Assembly: GCF_014203855.1 (NCBI RefSeq)
Contig: NZ_JACHJV010000001.1
Location: 1,426,001 to 1,490,000 of the forward strand
Reading direction: 5' to 3'
From: Kitasatospora kifunensis
Lineage (GTDB): Bacteria > Actinomycetota > Actinomycetes > Streptomycetales > Streptomycetaceae
DNA: 64,000 nucleotides
The translations under genes and the position numbers were made by a program. Positions 33,270-40,620 of this stretch are shown here, piece after piece. The notes under the pieces were generated by a model. The model made no database searches and was not told where the DNA came from. It saw only the letters and a program-made list of their open reading frames with translations. Numbering within the stretch: position 1 is the stretch's first letter; the number at the start of each line of letters is the position of its first letter.

Positions 33270-33460
33270 CCGCCGGCTGGATGGCCGCGCTGGTGCTCGC
33301 CTGCGCCGGCGTGCTTGCCCTGCTGGCGTGGGATCAGCAGCGAGTCCAGGCCGGCCGGGTGGAGGCGGAGCGTCAGGGCCGTCCGCTGACCGCGGCGGAG
33401 GAACACGAGTGGGCGGCCATCACCGCTCCCCTGATCGAGGAGCAGCGGGGCCGTGGCTGA
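33266..33460 (+). CDS. Small membrane protein
   Basis: A 64-residue protein with one N-terminal membrane helix (WMAALVLACAGVLALLAW) and a charged cytoplasmic tail. GTGA overlap upstream and an eight-base overlap with the next gene. The function is unknown. Confidence 0.66.
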   Translation: MTAGWMAALVLACAGVLALLAWDQQRVQAGRVEAERQGRPLTAAEEHEWAAITAPLIEEQRGRG

Positions 33461-33659
33461 CGCCCAGTTCGAGGATGAGCGGTGGGAGAGCCTGCCGCTC
33501 GACCTGGGTCTGGTCTTCGACGCTGACGAGAGTTTGGGGGGCGGGGAACCGTGCTTGCAGTTGCCGCCGGGGCATCATCTGGTCGTCCAGCGTTACGGTC
33601 GGAGGCTGGTGGCTCGCTTGGCCGTGGACCTGCCAGATATCGCGGAGTGGAATGGCTAA
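33453..33659 (+). CDS. Small acidic hypothetical protein
   Basis: A 68-residue acidic protein (ADAQFEDERWESLPLDLGLV..., HHLVVQRYGRRLVARLAVDL). GTG start overlaps the previous gene. It closes this sub-train ahead of a strong hairpin. Confidence 0.62.
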   Translation: MADAQFEDERWESLPLDLGLVFDADESLGGGEPCLQLPPGHHLVVQRYGRRLVARLAVDLPDIAEWNG

Positions 33660-33702
33660 CGCCGCTTTCACGCTGGCTTGGTGCACAATGAGCGCAATGC
33701 GA

Positions 33703-33734
33703 AAGCGCCAACCCCCTGCCCGGGGTTGGCGCTT
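33703..33734 (+). terminator. Terminator hairpin
   Basis: A 13-bp perfect stem (AAGCGCCAACCCC pairing with GGGGTTGGCGCTT) around a six-base loop, 44 bp after the gene ending at 33659. It probably ends or attenuates the first part of the rightward train. Confidence 0.78.
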
Positions 33735-33794
33735 CACGAGGTACCGCTGGTGTGGATGCTCCTAGCGTACCCCTCGCACCGCCCGGAGACCCCC

Positions 33795-33917
33795 ATGCAC
33801 GACGCCCTCCCCCACGACGAGCTCGTTCTCCGCCAACTCCTGGGTCTGACACCCGAGCAGGTCGCATCCCTGCCGGACTACCTTCGCGTGTTCATCCGCG
33901 AGTTCCTTGCCGCCTGA
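33795..33917 (+). CDS. Small acidic peptide
   Basis: A 40-residue peptide (MHDALPHDELVLRQLLGLTP, then EQVASLPDYLRVFIREFLAA), helical and acidic. It sits alone between two hairpins. No strong ribosome site is seen (GGAGACCCCC upstream). The function is unknown. Confidence 0.55.
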   Translation: MHDALPHDELVLRQLLGLTPEQVASLPDYLRVFIREFLAA

Positions 33918-33925
33918 ACGACGAA

Positions 33926-33953
33926 GCGGGACGCCCCCGCTAGGGCGCCCCGC
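33926..33953 (+). terminator. Terminator-like hairpin
   Basis: An 11-bp stem with one A/C mismatch and the loop CCGCTA lies 9 bp after the 40-residue gene. With the hairpin at 33703 it brackets that small gene. Confidence 0.6.
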
Positions 33954-34024
33954 TCGACCCGCCAACCTGACCAGCTCACCACGGCTCGTCGAACCCGACG
34001 GTACTCCGATCACAGGAGTTGCGC

Positions 34025-34678
34025 ATGTTCGACGCCGACGACCTTCCGATACCCCGATGCTGCTGCTGCGGCCACGAGTTGCATGGCGCCGATGGTGCGC
34101 GTGCCGCCTGCGTGTACTGCCAGCACCGCATGCATGACCGGCTGAACGCCGTTGAGCACCTGTGGCTCCAGCTCCCCGCCTACCTGCAGCGTGGTTCCCG
34201 TGTCGACACCGGGGGCCGTGGCGGCAGCGTGACTCCGGCCCTGCCCTTGCGCCTTGACGTCCTGGCGCTGGTCGGGCCGGGCGGGATCGTCGCCGAACTG
34301 TGCGCGATCGAGGACGACTGGCGGCGGGCCCTCGGGTTCACGGTCCAGCCGTTCCGCGGCAGCGCCGACCAGACCCTGCCGAAGGTCTGCCGGTTCCTGC
34401 GCTGCCATCTCGGCTGGGCCTGCGAGCAGCACCAGGACGTCGACGAACTCGACCTCGCCCTGGCCCGGATCGTCGGACAGTGCACGGCGATTGTCTCCGG
34501 GGAACGCCGGCGCACCATCCCGGTCGAGTGCCTGGCCGAGTGGGACGACGGGCGGCGCTGTGGCGCGGAGATGCGAATCGGGGCGCACACGCTGCGCACC
34601 ATCTGCCCGGGCTGCGGCGCCGAGTGGACAAGGGATCATCTCGTGCAGCTCGCTGCGGGATTGCAGGTGGCGGCGTGA
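34025..34678 (+). CDS. Zinc-ribbon phage protein
   Basis: A 217-residue protein with paired zinc ribbons: CCCCGHELHGADGARAACVYC at the N-terminus and CLAEWDDGRRCG plus ICPGCGAEW at the C-terminus. A central helical region (FLRCHLGWACEQHQDVDELD) lies between. This layout is common in actinophage proteins of unknown role. CAGGAG precedes ATG 34025, which is preferred over a TTG two codons earlier. Confidence 0.75.
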   Translation: MFDADDLPIPRCCCCGHELHGADGARAACVYCQHRMHDRLNAVEHLWLQLPAYLQRGSRVDTGGRGGSVTPALPLRLDVLALVGPGGIVAELCAIEDDWRRALGFTVQPFRGSADQTLPKVCRFLRCHLGWACEQHQDVDELDLALARIVGQCTAIVSGERRRTIPVECLAEWDDGRRCGAEMRIGAHTLRTICPGCGAEWTRDHLVQLAAGLQVAA

Positions 34679-34908
34679 CGGGCGGGGAACAACTGACGGC
34701 GTGGCTGGTCGGAATCGTGTGCGTGACCGGCGCGGTGTCCTCAATCGTGAAGGCCTGGTCTACGGCCCGGGTCGAGTCGGCCAAAGCCGAGGCCGCGGCG
34801 CAGGAGGCGGTCGCTCGGGCGTACTTGGATGCGCAGCGGTCGATGGTCGAGGCGCAGTACGGGCGGCTGACGATCCCCGAGACCTGGTCGAAGGGCGGCG
34901 GCCTGTGA
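34675..34908 (+). CDS. Small membrane protein with coiled coil
   Basis: A 77-residue protein: a membrane helix (AWLVGIVCVTGAVSSIVKAW) followed by an Ala/Glu-rich helix (SAKAEAAAQEAVARAYLDAQ). Coupled by GTGA at both ends. The function is unknown. Confidence 0.66.
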   Translation: MTGGEQLTAWLVGIVCVTGAVSSIVKAWSTARVESAKAEAAAQEAVARAYLDAQRSMVEAQYGRLTIPETWSKGGGL

Positions 34909-35051
34909 GCACCGAGTGCTGCCCCGCCCGTGGTGGTGACGAGGAGTTGCGGCTGCAGTGCATTCGGGAGCCGCACGACGACAACTGGCACCTGGACGGG
35001 CCGGAACGCTGGTGGAAGACGGTGCCGGACGAGCAGAAGGAAGCGTCGTGA
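34905..35051 (+). CDS. Small hypothetical protein
   Basis: A 48-residue protein (STECCPARGGDEELRLQCIR..., NWHLDGPERWWKTV) of a type frequent in actinophages, with three Cys and a WxxD. Ends KEAS in the GAAGCGTCGTGA cassette that starts the next gene. Confidence 0.65.
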   Translation: MSTECCPARGGDEELRLQCIREPHDDNWHLDGPERWWKTVPDEQKEAS

Positions 35052-35308
35052 TCGATCCCACTGAACCGGGCAGCATCGGCAGGTTCCTGTCGCTCAACTA
35101 CTGGAGGCTCCAGATGACCGATCGGCAGGGCGCCGTTCACGACTACCTCAGTACGGGCTGCCTGCACGGCGACATGGTGCTGCCTGATGGGCGAACCGGG
35201 CACGCCTACTGCCAGTCGGACACGGGCGCGGCGGGGACGAAGACGCCGGCTGTTTGCAAGTTCTGCGGGGCGCCGTGTCGCTGCGACTGCCATGGGGAGG
35301 CGTCGTGA
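35048..35308 (+). CDS. Small zinc-binding hypothetical protein
   Basis: An 86-residue protein whose C-terminus (CKFCGAPCRCDCHGEAS) is a dense Cys cluster likely to bind zinc. The N-terminal part (GAVHDYLSTGCLHGDMVLPD, GHAYCQSDTGA) resembles other small phage proteins. Coupled by the EAS/GTGA cassette at both ends. Confidence 0.68.
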   Translation: MIDPTEPGSIGRFLSLNYWRLQMTDRQGAVHDYLSTGCLHGDMVLPDGRTGHAYCQSDTGAAGTKTPAVCKFCGAPCRCDCHGEAS

Positions 35309-35823
35309 TCGAGGAGCAGCCCCTTCCGGGCTCGATAGGCCTGACGCCCATCTCGGGTGCGGTCGGTCTGGGGATCAGGATCGGCCAGGCCCTACTCGGC
35401 GACGGTGACTGCCCGTACGAGCACGCGTTCCTGGTACTCCCCGACGGTCAGTTGATCGAGGCCGAGCCGGGTGGCGCGAGGATCGCGGATCTCTCGGAGT
35501 ACGCGGGCCGCGAGGTCCTGTACGTGGCGCCGGCCGGGCTTACGGACGAGGAGCGGGCGGCGATCTGTGCTGCGGCCCTGAAGTACCGCGACGTGCCCTA
35601 CAGCTTTCTCGACTATGCGGCGATCGCCGCCCACCGGTTCCACCTGCCCGGCAGTCCGCTGCTCAAGGGGTACGTGGCCAGCACTCGGCATCTGATCTGC
35701 TCTCAGCTGGTCGACCAGTGCTACCAGGATGCGGGGATTCACCTGTTCCAGGACGGGCGTTGGCCGGGCTATTCGACTCCCGCCGATCTCTACCGACGCC
35801 TCGGGCAGGGGGCTGAGCAGTGA
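35305..35823 (+). CDS. NlpC/P60-like (permuted, YiiX-type) cysteine hydrolase
   Basis: A 172-residue protein with a permuted papain-like fold. CPYEHAFLVLPDGQLIEAEP gives the catalytic His, and LICSQLVDQCYQDAG gives the catalytic Cys. Relatives cleave amide or ester bonds of peptides or lipids. No signal peptide is present, so a cytoplasmic role or holin-dependent release is possible. The function here is inferred only from the fold. Confidence 0.72.
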   Translation: MIEEQPLPGSIGLTPISGAVGLGIRIGQALLGDGDCPYEHAFLVLPDGQLIEAEPGGARIADLSEYAGREVLYVAPAGLTDEERAAICAAALKYRDVPYSFLDYAAIAAHRFHLPGSPLLKGYVASTRHLICSQLVDQCYQDAGIHLFQDGRWPGYSTPADLYRRLGQGAEQ

Positions 35824-36113
35824 GCGACTCCCTCGACTCTCTTAACGCCCTACTGCCAGCGGATCTGCACTTCGAGTGGGTGGCGGCTGAGCCGCTCCCT
35901 GGGGCTGCGGTCGACCGGGCGACGCGGGAGCGGCGCGAGCGCTTCGCGCGGGAGACGCGCTTGTACTGGTCGGGGTGCCCGGATCCGATGACGCGGGGCC
36001 TGCTGCGGACATACGGGCTGGCGGCCGCGCAGCTTGGTCTGGTGCCGCGGTCGGCGTTCACCGCAGAGTATCGGCGTCGTCAGCGGGCCCGGGTGAAGCG
36101 GAGGCGGCGGTGA
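35820..36113 (+). CDS. Hypothetical basic protein
   Basis: A 97-residue protein: an acidic start (SDSLDSLNALLPADLHFEWV) and a strongly basic end (YRRRQRARVKRRRR). Coupled by GTGA to both neighbours. The tail suggests nucleic-acid contact; the function is unknown. Confidence 0.66.
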   Translation: MSDSLDSLNALLPADLHFEWVAAEPLPGAAVDRATRERRERFARETRLYWSGCPDPMTRGLLRTYGLAAAQLGLVPRSAFTAEYRRRQRARVKRRRR

Positions 36114-36310
36114 GCGGAGAGCGGGCCACTTTCCTGGTAATGCACGTCACCGCGGGCGATCCCCGCGAGGTCTGGTGCGACCGCTGCATGACCGGAGCTG
36201 GTTTCGAGGTCGACGTACTCGCGATCACGGGATCGGGCGTTCAGGTGCTGCGGACCATCGGCCGGTGCAACCGGTGCGATCGATCAGGAGGAATAGATGA
36301 GCAGTTGTGA
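36110..36310 (+). CDS. Small zinc-ribbon protein
   Basis: A 66-residue protein with a ribbon formed by VWCDRCMTGAGFEVDV and IGRCNRCDRSGG. The same CxxC-plus-helix plan recurs in nearby genes (36490, 36967). GTGA overlap upstream. Confidence 0.66.
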   Translation: MSGERATFLVMHVTAGDPREVWCDRCMTGAGFEVDVLAITGSGVQVLRTIGRCNRCDRSGGIDEQL

Positions 36311-36680
36311 GCGGTGCGGCGACGGCGGCCACTGCGCGTGCTGGCACGGGGCGTGCTGTACGTGTGGGAGCAAGGGGCACGGCCGGTGCGGGGCGCATCC
36401 ACCGGCGGACGCTTCAGTGAAGCACGGGGGCGGGTGTCGGGCCTGTGCGAAGGTTGCGGCAGTGGACGAAACGGTGCAGGTGCGCGTTGATGACGGCTAC
36501 GAGCAGGGGCAGCTGGTGGGGGTGGGGGCCTCCCGAGGGCTTCGCGATACGAGAGCCACTCCCGGAATCGTCGGAGCCGCGGTTGCATTGCACCCGCGAA
36601 GACTGTGCAGGATTCGACCGGCCGGTGCCGTTCGGGGCTCAGCTGACCGAAGCTGTCGCCATGGTGGTGGAGCACCTTAG
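36297..36680 (+). CDS. Cys-rich small protein (3' half may be read in the wrong frame)
   Basis: It starts with an optimal AGGAGG five bases before ATG, so this start is certain. The first ~60 residues are Cys/His/Gly-rich (CERCGDGGHCACWHGACC, CTCGSKGHGRCG). After about 36525 the frame loses its codon character, while another frame (36490-36699) encodes a plausible small zinc protein. A frameshift in the G-run near 36515-36535, real or from sequencing, would explain this. Confidence 0.6.
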   Translation: MSSCERCGDGGHCACWHGACCTCGSKGHGRCGAHPPADASVKHGGGCRACAKVAAVDETVQVRVDDGYEQGQLVGVGASRGLRDTRATPGIVGAAVALHPRRLCRIRPAGAVRGSADRSCRHGGGAP

Positions 36681-36699
36681 AGCGGAGCACGGTGATTGA
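36490..36699 (+). CDS. Small zinc-binding protein (possible continuation of 36297)
   Basis: A 69-residue reading frame: GPPEGFAIREPLPESS, HCTREDCAGFDRPVPFGAQL, TEAVAMVVEHLRAEHGD. The Cys pair plus EHLRAEH tail matches its neighbours (compare DEHLKETHGG at 36967), which favours it being real. It overlaps the 36297 frame by 190 bases, so either it is the true 3' half of that gene or a separate overlapping gene. Confidence 0.5.
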   Translation: MTATSRGSWWGWGPPEGFAIREPLPESSEPRLHCTREDCAGFDRPVPFGAQLTEAVAMVVEHLRAEHGD

Positions 36700-36967
36700 G
36701 CATCCGGCGGCGGTGATCTGGCGTTGGTCGGCGCCGTGGCTGGATGCCCGGCTGGACGGGGTCTGTGCGGGCCCGGAGGTGGTGCTCTTGGAGAGGGCGG
36801 CGGCGATCTCGAAAGTGCTACAGGAAACGGCTTACGAGCTGGACGGGGCCATGTTGTACGGGTGGCGGCAGCGGCTGCGTGATGAGGGCTGGTCGGGTTG
36901 GCTGCTGGATCTGGACATGCCGGTGCTGGTAGCGCCGGCGAAGGCCAAGAGTCGGAGGCGGCGGTGA
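36692..36967 (+). CDS. Hypothetical protein
   Basis: A 91-residue protein (IEHPAAVIWRWSAPWLDARL..., ETAYELDGAMLYGWRQRLRD), helical with a basic tail. The GTG lies in the end of the preceding frame, and its TGA overlaps the next ATG. The function is unknown. Confidence 0.65.
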   Translation: MIEHPAAVIWRWSAPWLDARLDGVCAGPEVVLLERAAAISKVLQETAYELDGAMLYGWRQRLRDEGWSGWLLDLDMPVLVAPAKAKSRRRR

Positions 36968-37239
36968 TGTGGCTGCTGCTGGCCGTGGTGGCGCTGGTCG
37001 TTTGCGGGGCCGGATTGGCGGTGTCGTTCTGGCGGGAGTGGCGTCCGGGTCTGCCGGCGTGGGCACGAAGGAGGCGGCCGGCGGCCAGGGCTCGGGTCTT
37101 CCGTGTCACGACCGGCTGCTGGGAGGTGTGGTGCCACCGCTGCGCCATGGCGGACCGCGGCATGGTGGACCTGGTCGGCTCGTGGGAGCGGGCTATTCAG
37201 CGGGCGGACGAGCATCTGAAGGAGACGCACGGTGGTTGA
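36967..37239 (+). CDS. Membrane-anchored zinc-ribbon protein
   Basis: A 90-residue protein: an N-terminal membrane helix (LLLAVVALVVCGAGLAVSFW), a basic linker, then VWCHRCAMADRGMVDL and ADEHLKETHGG. It has the same Cys-pair module as 36110 and 36490 with an added anchor. ATG overlaps the previous stop. Confidence 0.68.
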   Translation: MWLLLAVVALVVCGAGLAVSFWREWRPGLPAWARRRRPAARARVFRVTTGCWEVWCHRCAMADRGMVDLVGSWERAIQRADEHLKETHGG

Positions 37240-37624
37240 GCATCCGGCGGTCGATTTCCTGCGGCAGGCGCACTCCCGGGCCGAGGGGTTGGCGCGGGCC
37301 GCGCACAGCTACAAGCTGGTTGCGGCGCCGGGTAGTCCGAGTCCGGACGGTTGGGTTGTGGATGAGGCTCTGTGTCTACTGAAGGCGGGCGCGCCGACTG
37401 CGGAGTTCATCGTGGGCTACGGGCCGTCGACGGTGCTGCGCCGGGTCGGCGTCGAGCGACGGATCCTCGCCGAGCACAAGCCAGTCGAGGCCGTGGGCTA
37501 CGACGGCTACGGGGTTGCGGTGATCGACACATGCGATCTCTGTGGTTCGCAGTACGCGCCCTACCCGTGCCGGACGGTGCTGCTGCTCGCGGCCGGCTGG
37601 GGCTGGACGGAGGGGTCGGAGTGA
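37232..37624 (+). CDS. DUF6221-like protein
   Basis: A 130-residue protein with the pattern of DUF6221 proteins found in actinobacterial elements: VDFLRQAHSRAEGLARAAHS, TVLRRVGVERRILAEHK, then CDLCGSQYAPYPCRTVLLLA. A small zinc site is likely. The function is unknown. GTG overlaps the previous gene by eight bases. Confidence 0.7.
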   Translation: MVEHPAVDFLRQAHSRAEGLARAAHSYKLVAAPGSPSPDGWVVDEALCLLKAGAPTAEFIVGYGPSTVLRRVGVERRILAEHKPVEAVGYDGYGVAVIDTCDLCGSQYAPYPCRTVLLLAAGWGWTEGSE

Positions 37625-38082
37625 GTGACGAGGTTCGGGCGCCATGGACACCCGAGCAGATCGAGGCGATCAACAGTTACCAGGCCGCCGCTGACTACCC
37701 TCTCGTCTGCGGCCGAACTCACGATCTACATAAGGGCTGGCATGTGGTCCTGATCGCGCGCAGGGACGGCATGCGGTGCTCTGATCCGTCTTGCGACTAT
37801 CGGCAGAACTGGGTACTCGGCCATATGGCCAAGCCCGGGCAGTGGACGGGAATGAACTGGAGGGACATGCTGCTTGGCCTGCTGGCGTGGGAGGTGGGGC
37901 GGCTTGACCGGCCGTCGCCGTTCTTGGGCGGCCGGTCGTGGCTGGAAGAGCTGGCCGGGGCGCCGATCCCGCACAGTCGGGAGTCCTACCCGCCGACGAT
38001 CCCGGCGGCCTGCTATGAGGCGTCGTTCGGGTGGGTGCATGTCCGGCCAGGTTGCCGCTGCCCCCGAGGAAAAGGCGCCTGA
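37621..38082 (+). CDS. Hypothetical zinc-binding protein
   Basis: A 153-residue protein: EQIEAINSYQAAADYPLVCG, THDLHKGWHVVLIARRDGMR, CSDPSCDYRQNWV, and a C-terminal CRCPRGKGA. The Cys/His pattern suggests a ribbon. It is the last gene of the rightward train and meets the leftward block 8 bp downstream. Confidence 0.7.
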   Translation: MSDEVRAPWTPEQIEAINSYQAAADYPLVCGRTHDLHKGWHVVLIARRDGMRCSDPSCDYRQNWVLGHMAKPGQWTGMNWRDMLLGLLAWEVGRLDRPSPFLGGRSWLEELAGAPIPHSRESYPPTIPAACYEASFGWVHVRPGCRCPRGKGA

Positions 38083-38089
38083 CCTCCGG

Positions 38090-38434
38090 TCACTCGTTCG
38101 CGGCCTCATCGAGGATTCGCAGGACCTCAGCCGCTGCTGCCTCGTGCCCGGTGGTGGTGGTGGTGGTGGCCCACGTCCGGATCGTGGCGACCTGGCCCGA
38201 GTACATGCCGGCGAGGTCGCCGAGCAGGTAGGCGGTTCCGGATGCGCCTTGGCTGCGGGCGACTTCGAGCTGCGCCTCCAGCTCGGCGATCCGGACCGCC
38301 AGTTGGTCGCGTTCGTCGGCGATCGGCTGCACGATCCCCAGGACTGCGTCGGCGAGGGGAACGGTCTGGCCGTCGCGGATGACAGGATGCAGTCCGATCG
38401 CGCATTCGATACGGGCCCGCAGGTCGTCGGTCAC
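38090..38434 (-). CDS. Coiled-coil hypothetical protein
   Basis: A 114-residue protein with a central coiled coil (ADERDQLAVRIAELEAQLEV) and a Thr run (TWATTTTTTGHE). The GTG lies in the recurrent GGAGCAGCCGTGA junction. It is the distal gene of the leftward block that begins near 44.36 kb. Confidence 0.68.
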   Translation of the reverse strand: MTDDLRARIECAIGLHPVIRDGQTVPLADAVLGIVQPIADERDQLAVRIAELEAQLEVARSQGASGTAYLLGDLAGMYSGQVATIRTWATTTTTTGHEAAAAEVLRILDEAANE

Positions 38435-38583
38435 GGCTGCTCCTCGGCTGACACCGGGTCGATGAGGCTGGCTGCCTCCGCGTGCCCAGCATCGCGGAGC
38501 TTGCGGGCCGCCATGTGTACAGCCTGTTCCTGCATCGCGGTCAGGCGCTTAGTCAGTTCCTCGTGATAGGCGGGGGGGCACAT
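38431..38583 (-). CDS. Small helical protein
   Basis: A 50-residue protein (MCPPAYHEELTKRLTAMQEQ, then AVHMAARKLRDAGHAEAASL) ending EEQP, where GAGGAGCAGCCGTGA codes both its end and the next ribosome site and start. It overlaps the preceding gene by 35 bases. Confidence 0.6.
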   Translation of the reverse strand: MCPPAYHEELTKRLTAMQEQAVHMAARKLRDAGHAEAASLIDPVSAEEQP

Positions 38584-38674
38584 AGTTGATCGCCAGCCAC
38601 GACTCGTAGGTGACGCGCGGGTTCGGGACCCGTCCGGGCATGACGGGCCATCCGTAGGTGTAGGGGTCGGTCAC
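38549..38674 (-). CDS. Small hypothetical protein
   Basis: A 41-residue protein (TDPYTYGWPVMPGRVPNPRV, then TYESWLAINYVPPRLSRGTD). The GTG lies in the same GGAGCAGCCGTGA junction. Too small to place in a family. Confidence 0.55.
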   Translation of the reverse strand: MTDPYTYGWPVMPGRVPNPRVTYESWLAINYVPPRLSRGTD

Positions 38675-38898
38675 GGCTGCTCCTCGACGGTGTAGGTGGT
38701 GGTCTCGCGGACGATCCGCGGCGTGGCGTTGGGGAAGCGGCGGGCGACGCCAGCCTGCTTCAGCTTGGCTTCGGGGATGCTGTCGCTGGTTGACGCGACC
38801 GGGCCCCACTCGCCGTTCTCCCAGCCCTCGACCAGCCAGCGGTGCCGGGTGCGGCCCGTCAGGTCGTCACCCGGCATCGTGCGGTGCCAGACGGTCAC
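38671..38898 (-). CDS. Small hypothetical protein
   Basis: A 75-residue protein (TVWHRTMPGDDLTGRTRHRW..., KLKQAGVARRFPNATPRIVR) ending EEQP. The GTG at 38898 lies in a GGGAGTAGCCGTGA variant of the junction. The function is unknown. Confidence 0.64.
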   Translation of the reverse strand: MTVWHRTMPGDDLTGRTRHRWLVEGWENGEWGPVASTSDSIPEAKLKQAGVARRFPNATPRIVRETTTYTVEEQP

Positions 38899-38900
38899 GG

Positions 38901-39182
38901 CTACTCCCATCCGTATTCGTTGTTGATCTGCTCCATCAGCTTCGGGAGCGTAGGCGCGGAGAAGTGCGCGACGGGATGGCCGTAGCACCACACTTGCTCA
39001 TGGAACGCGTCGTTCTCGAACCAGACACGGCCGTTGAAGTTCCGTGCGGCGTGGCGCCCCCAGACGGCCTCGTTGCGCAGGCGGTCCTCGAAGCCGGGGT
39101 CGATGGCGTGATCGAAGTTGCTCATGCCGAGCCGGCGGATCTCGACGTGGCCCTTGGGGACTGCCCCGATGTTCTCGCTCAC
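38901..39182 (-). CDS. Hypothetical protein
   Basis: A 93-residue protein (SENIGAVPKGHVEIRRLGMS..., VWCYGHPVAHFSAPTLPKLM). GTG start overlaps the upstream gene's stop (GTGA) within an AGAGGCAGCCGTGA junction. The function is unknown. Confidence 0.66.
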   Translation of the reverse strand: MSENIGAVPKGHVEIRRLGMSNFDHAIDPGFEDRLRNEAVWGRHAARNFNGRVWFENDAFHEQVWCYGHPVAHFSAPTLPKLMEQINNEYGWE

Positions 39183-39391
39183 GGCTGCCTCTGGTGTGCG
39201 GGTTGGGCGTGCAGGGCGTCGAGCGCTGCGAGGGTCGGGTCCACGCCGCCCATGCACTGCTCGGCGCACCATGGGGTCCCCCGGCCGGGGCAGTCCTCGT
39301 CGTGGGGGAACGATGCTTGGCAGAGGTCGCAGCTCGGCCATGCGGGGGCGTGGGTGACGATGTACAGCGGGTGGCGGCAGATGATGGTCAC
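39179..39391 (-). CDS. Small zinc-binding hypothetical protein
   Basis: A 70-residue protein: CRHPLYIVTHAPAWPSCDLC, FPHDEDCPGRGTPWCAEQCM. Six Cys and several His suggest one or two zinc sites. GTG 39391 overlaps the MazG-like gene's stop and is preferred over ATG 39400. Confidence 0.66.
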   Translation of the reverse strand: MTIICRHPLYIVTHAPAWPSCDLCQASFPHDEDCPGRGTPWCAEQCMGGVDPTLAALDALHAQPAHQRQP

Positions 39392-39840
39392 GGCTGGCAT
39401 CCGATCTGGTGGTCGCCGCCGGTCCCGTCACACGTCGGGCAGGCATCGTCGCGGCACCAGGCCTCGTGGCGCAGCTCCTCCAACTCCTGCGGATCGCGGG
39501 CCTTCGCCGCGTCGATGAACTTGTCCGTGGCGTGCTCTCGGCTGCGGTCGGCGATGGTCTGGATTTTTGTGGCGAGGTGCTGTTCGGGGTCGTCGGTGAA
39601 GGAGTGCAGGGCGACCATGGCGGTGACGATCACGTCGCAGAGTTCGTCGGCGACATCGGCCCGGCTGTGGGTCACGCCCTTGCGCGGGTTCTGACCCACC
39701 ATGCCGATGTACGCCTGCATCACCTCCCCAGCCTCCTCGGTGAGCTTCATCAGCCGCATCGCGGTCTCGTGCGGGCTGGTGCCGTTGGCCTGGTCGAGCC
39801 AGGCGACGAGCTCGCGGATCGTCTGCCAATCGGTGCTCAC
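39388..39840 (-). CDS. MazG-like nucleotide pyrophosphohydrolase
   Basis: A 150-residue protein of the all-alpha NTP-PPase superfamily: MKLTEEAGEVMQAYIG gives the first E-x-x-E helix and DVADELCDVIVTAMVAL the second E-x-x-D helix that bind magnesium. Such enzymes hydrolyse (d)NTPs or, in phages, may act on ppGpp-type nucleotides. A C-terminal CRDDACPTCDGTGGDHQIGC zinc tail is added. GTG start, coupled to neighbours. Confidence 0.85.
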   Translation of the reverse strand: MSTDWQTIRELVAWLDQANGTSPHETAMRLMKLTEEAGEVMQAYIGMVGQNPRKGVTHSRADVADELCDVIVTAMVALHSFTDDPEQHLATKIQTIADRSREHATDKFIDAAKARDPQELEELRHEAWCRDDACPTCDGTGGDHQIGCQP

Positions 39841-40049
39841 TTGGCCTCCAAGGCGTATCCGGTGCGGCGGGGTTTGCCGGTCTTGGTGGTGGGGCTGTCA
39901 TGGAGGGCGTTGAGGAGGATCTCGCCGCGGCGGCCGGTGTTGAGGTAGAAGACCTCGGCACGGTTCGGGCCGACGGTCATGACACGCAGTCGAATGTGCG
40001 GCGCGCGCGGGTCGCAGTAGCGGTAGATCTGGTCGGGCTGGACGGTCAC
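39837..40049 (-). CDS. Small hypothetical protein
   Basis: A 70-residue basic protein (TVQPDQIYRYCDPRAPHIRL..., EVFYLNTGRRGEILLNALHD) common in phages of actinobacteria. The GTG lies in GGGAGCAGCCGTGA. The function is unknown. Confidence 0.68.
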   Translation of the reverse strand: MTVQPDQIYRYCDPRAPHIRLRVMTVGPNRAEVFYLNTGRRGEILLNALHDSPTTKTGKPRRTGYALEAK

Positions 40050-40483
40050 GGCTGCTCCCTTGAGGGCTGCTCGGTTCGGGCGGCGTAGGCGGCTTCGAAG
40101 GGCTTCTCGTGGTCGCGGATTGCTGTGACGACCAGGTCGGCGATCTCAGCGATGGGGTGCTCGTAGGTGTTGGCGTTTTCGGCCTTGGGTGCGGCTTCGA
40201 AGGCGCGTGAGAGTAGGGGCGTTGCGTCGGTGCCGAGACCGAACGTTACGTACACGGCGATCGAGTAGTCGGTCGGCCCCGGGTAGATGTCGATGTTGTA
40301 GATGCGGGTGTCGCGGTCCGGGTTGTCCGGGTCGTTGTATTCGGCGAATCCGGTCATGTGGTCGGTGGTGATGTGGGGCGCCGTGTACTCGTCGACGTCG
40401 AAGGGGTGCATCTCGATGCCGATGCCTGCTGCTTCGAGCGCGGCAGCGGTGGTGATCAGGGCGTGGGCTTGGCGCAGGCGCAT
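40046..40483 (-). CDS. Hypothetical protein
   Basis: A 145-residue acidic protein (MRLRQAHALITTAAALEAAG, DIYPGPTDYSIAVYVTFGLG) ending REQP at the coupling junction. ATG 40483 has AAGGAGCC upstream. No domain is recognised. Confidence 0.68.
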   Translation of the reverse strand: MRLRQAHALITTAAALEAAGIGIEMHPFDVDEYTAPHITTDHMTGFAEYNDPDNPDRDTRIYNIDIYPGPTDYSIAVYVTFGLGTDATPLLSRAFEAAPKAENANTYEHPIAEIADLVVTAIRDHEKPFEAAYAARTEQPSREQP

Positions 40484-40497
40484 AGCGTGGCTCCTTG

Positions 40498-40620
40498 TCA
40501 GATGGGTCGGCCGTCGCAGTCGATGTAGCCGTCGGGGCCGCGGCGGGGCTGCCAGCAGCCGGCCTGCGGGTCGTCGTCGGGCTGTTCTGTGTTGGGCCAC
40601 GCGTCGTCGTAGTCGATCAC
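40498..40620 (-). CDS. Small hypothetical protein
   Basis: A 40-residue acidic peptide (MIDYDDAWPNTEQPDDDPQA, then GCWQPRRGPDGYIDCDGRPI). GTG overlaps the upstream TAG by one base, with GAGGAG in front. The function is unknown. Confidence 0.55.
   Translation of the reverse strand: MIDYDDAWPNTEQPDDDPQAGCWQPRRGPDGYIDCDGRPI

Noticed and set aside
35305..35823. Endolysin
   Set aside because: The NlpC/P60-like protein is a permuted YiiX-type fold without a wall-binding domain, signal or adjacent holin.
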